A stretch of DNA of 14,269 bases, from positions 1-14,269 of the forward strand of contig JAIRQG010000125.1 in the NCBI GenBank assembly GCA_031256615.1. The letters run 5' to 3'. Below the pieces are notes generated by a model. That model saw only the letters and a program-made list of their open reading frames with translations, was not told the origin of the DNA and ran no database searches. Positions within the stretch are counted from its first letter, which is position 1; each line of letters begins with the position of its first letter. The translations under genes and the position numbers were made by a program. This DNA comes from Candidatus Methanoplasma sp. (lineage in GTDB: Archaea > Thermoplasmatota > Thermoplasmata > Methanomassiliicoccales > Methanomethylophilaceae). This document shows positions 12,243 to 14,269 of this stretch, in pieces.

Positions 12243-14269
12243 TTTTCTTCCTCATCAGAGATTATCGGCTGGACCGCCGTTATCTTGTCTCCGTTCCGCA
12301 TGTCCATGATGCGCACTCCCTTTGCGTTGCGGCCGGTCTCCCTTATCCCATCAACGTTCATGCGTATCATCTTCCCATGTACGCTGGTCACCATCAGCTG
12401 ATCTCCGGTGGACACCTTCCTTACAGATACGACCTTTCCGTTCCTTTCGTCCGTCTTTATCGTTATGACGCCTTTTGCGCCGCGGTTCGTGTGCCTGTAA
12501 TCAACAACATCCGATATCTTGCCGTAACCGTTCTCCGTGACCGTCAGCAGCTTATCTTCGGAGCGCACCACTGCCATTGATACGACCTCGTCGTCCTCTC
12601 TGAGCGTTATTCCCTTTACACCCATTGTGTCCCTGCCCGTCGGCCGGACATCCGACTCTTTGAACCTTACGGCCTGGCCGTTCTTCGTGGCGAGGATTAT
12701 CTGATCCTCCTTTTCGGCGGTCGACGTTTCGATCAGCTCATCGCCGTCCTCGAACTTTATCGCTTTTATTCCCTTTGCCCTTACGTTGCCGTAGGCGCTC
12801 AGGCTTGTCTTCTTCAGCAGCCCGTTCTTCGTGCAGAACGCCAGATATTTATCGTCGGGGAAGTCGTGGACGCATATCGTGTTCACCACCATCTCCCCCT
12901 GCTCTATATCCGGGATCAGATTTATTATCGGCTTTCCTTTGGACTGCCTGCTTCCCTCAGGGACCCTGTATCCCTTGAGCCAGTGCAGCCTGCCGTGGTT
13001 TGTGATGAACAGCAGATAATCATGGGATGATGCGACGAACATGCTCGACACATAATCCTCTTCTTTGGTCTGCATGCCTATCAGCCCCACGCCTCCCCTC
13101 GCCTGCTGCCTGTATGTGTTGAGGGGTATCCTCTTGATGTAGTTGTCCGCGGTGATGGTTATCACCACATCCTCGACCGGGATGAGGTCCTCCTCATCAA
13201 CGTCTATGGCATTCTCATTGATGATCGTCCTGCGCGCATCGCCGTAGGTCCCTTTCATCTCCGTAAGTTCTTCTTTGATTATCGTCAACACTCTGCTCTT
13301 ATTCTCCAGGATGTCGCGCAGGTCCTTCATGAGAAGCAGCAGCTGTTCGTATTCCTCTCTGAGGGACTCTATCTCCAGGCCCGTGAGTTTCTGCAGCCTC
13401 ATCTCCAGTATCGCTTTCGCCTGCTCCTCATCGATGTCCAGAAGACCTCTCAACCCCTCGTTGGCCTCCGGCGCGTCCTTGGATGCGCGGATCAGGGCTA
13501 TAGTCTCATCAAGCATGCTCAGGGCCTTCATCAGCCCCTCCAAAATGTGGTAGCGTTTCTCTGCCTGTTCAAGATCATACTTTGTCCTGCGGACGACCAC
13601 TTCCGTCCTGTACTCGATGTAGTGGCAGATCATATCCTTCAGAGTGAGCACGGTCGGCTTGTTGTTTACAAGTGCCAGATTTATTATTCCATAGGTGATC
13701 TCCATCTGCGTTTTCTTGTAAAGGTTCTCAAGGACCACGTTCTCGATGGCGTCCTTGTGGAGCTCTATTACCACTCTCATCCCGTCCCTGTCTGATTCAT
13801 CCCTCAGGTCGGTTATGTCCTCAAGCACTTTGTTCTTGACATATTCGGCTATTGTCTCGATTAGGGTGGCCTTGTTGACCTGGTACGGGAGCTCATCTAT
13901 GATTATGCTGCTCTTCCCGTTTCCGATCTCTTCGAAATGAGTGTTCGCCCTGACCTTTATCTTTCCCCTGCCGGTAGTGAATGCGGATATTATCCCGGAA
14001 AGACCGTAAACCGTCCCTCCCGTCGGGAAATCGGGTCCTTTGATGAATTTCATCAGATCAAAGAGATCTGCTTCAGGATTATCGATTGCATGGATCATCG
14101 CATCGCATACCTCAGACAGATTGTGCGGAGGCATCTTGGTGGCCATTCCCACCGCTATACCGTCTGATCCGTTAACCAGAAGGTTCGGGAACTTTGCCGG
14201 GAGAACACTTGGCTCTTTCAGGGATCCGTCGAAGTTATCGACGAAATCGACGGTGTTCTTGTCGATATC
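12239..14269 (-). CDS. gyrA: DNA gyrase subunit A, C-terminal part (gene runs off right edge)
   Basis: The last 676 residues are present, entering at DIDKNTVDFVDNFDGSLKEP. Conserved blocks follow: NGSDGIAVGMATKMPPHNL, the tower and coiled-coil region (DIDEEQAKAILEMRLQKLTG), then the beta-pinwheel. A GyrA-box-like QARGGVG occurs at about 13087-13110, with blade repeats PTGRDTMGVKGI, TNRGAKGVITI and TGRNAKGVRIM. GyrA with GyrB introduces negative supercoils; the catalytic tyrosine lies before the visible part. The box (usual form QRRGGKG) distinguishes GyrA from ParC; here the second and sixth positions are changed. Bacterial-type gyrase in an archaeal context is known from several euryarchaeal groups, where it was acquired from bacteria. 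It is followed by the coupled membrane-protein gene. Confidence 0.95.
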   Translation of the reverse strand, partial: DIDKNTVDFVDNFDGSLKEPSVLPAKFPNLLVNGSDGIAVGMATKMPPHNLSEVCDAMIHAIDNPEADLFDLMKFIKGPDFPTGGTVYGLSGIISAFTTGRGKIKVRANTHFEEIGNGKSSIIIDELPYQVNKATLIETIAEYVKNKVLEDITDLRDESDRDGMRVVIELHKDAIENVVLENLYKKTQMEITYGIINLALVNNKPTVLTLKDMICHYIEYRTEVVVRRTKYDLEQAEKRYHILEGLMKALSMLDETIALIRASKDAPEANEGLRGLLDIDEEQAKAILEMRLQKLTGLEIESLREEYEQLLLLMKDLRDILENKSRVLTIIKEELTEMKGTYGDARRTIINENAIDVDEEDLIPVEDVVITITADNYIKRIPLNTYRQQARGGVGLIGMQTKEEDYVSSMFVASSHDYLLFITNHGRLHWLKGYRVPEGSRQSKGKPIINLIPDIEQGEMVVNTICVHDFPDDKYLAFCTKNGLLKKTSLSAYGNVRAKGIKAIKFEDGDELIETSTAEKEDQIILATKNGQAVRFKESDVRPTGRDTMGVKGITLREDDEVVSMAVVRSEDKLLTVTENGYGKISDVVDYRHTNRGAKGVITIKTDERNGKVVSVRKVSTGDQLMVTSVHGKMIRMNVDGIRETGRNAKGVRIMDMRNGDKITAVQPIISDEEEK

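Overview
The window looks archaeal, most likely a thermoplasmatotal methanogen of the Methanomassiliicoccales type. Direct signs are TATA-type promoters about 26 bases upstream of apparently leaderless start codons, a Cdc48/VAT ATPase, an archaeal Lhr-type helicase, a DUF531 protein, an HdrD-type heterodisulfide reductase subunit, and a bacterial-type DNA gyrase A, which only some euryarchaeal lineages carry. The lineage is inferred from this gene mix, not proven.

Layout, left to right. (1) 1-666, minus: N-terminal third of cdc48, running off the left edge. (2) 667-1011: divergent intergenic region. (3) 1012-2739, plus: surface protein with a glycine-rich 28-residue repeat, a Big-like domain and a C-terminal membrane anchor, followed by a hairpin terminator. 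(4) 3041-4891, plus: HdrD-like iron-sulfur protein with an added charged helical repeat and an extra C-terminal domain. (5) 4931-7675, plus: Lhr-family helicase. (6) 7676-8346, minus: MntA/HepT-type toxin-antitoxin pair, with the toxin gene broken by a frameshift. (7) 8496-9179, minus: rlmE. (8) 9292-9852, minus: YdeI/OmpD-associated family protein. (9) 10041-11060, plus: purM. (10) 11045-11760, minus: a 55-aa gene and a DUF531 gene, joined by an ATGA overlap. (11) 11821-11896, minus: tRNA-Phe(GAA) with encoded CCA. (12) 11943-14269, minus: the end of gyrA and a two-helix membrane protein, also joined by an ATGA overlap.

Most of the window is compact housekeeping DNA: purine synthesis, rRNA methylation, tRNA, topology control and protein unfolding. 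Two places stand out. First, the toxin-antitoxin module lies between the convergent lhr and rlmE genes and is bracketed by a 45-bp direct repeat (42/45 identical, copies 820 bp apart). The repeat carries the 3' ends of both host genes, so the insertion left both intact; it resembles att sites or a large target duplication, and the hepT stop codon lies inside one copy. Second, the HdrD-like protein carries both complete CCG cysteine motifs plus about 200 unusual residues: a Glu/Lys/Ala octapeptide helix and a C-terminal domain whose pattern resembles a catalytically dead Vsr/DUF559 nuclease fold. Neither has an obvious role in heterodisulfide reduction.
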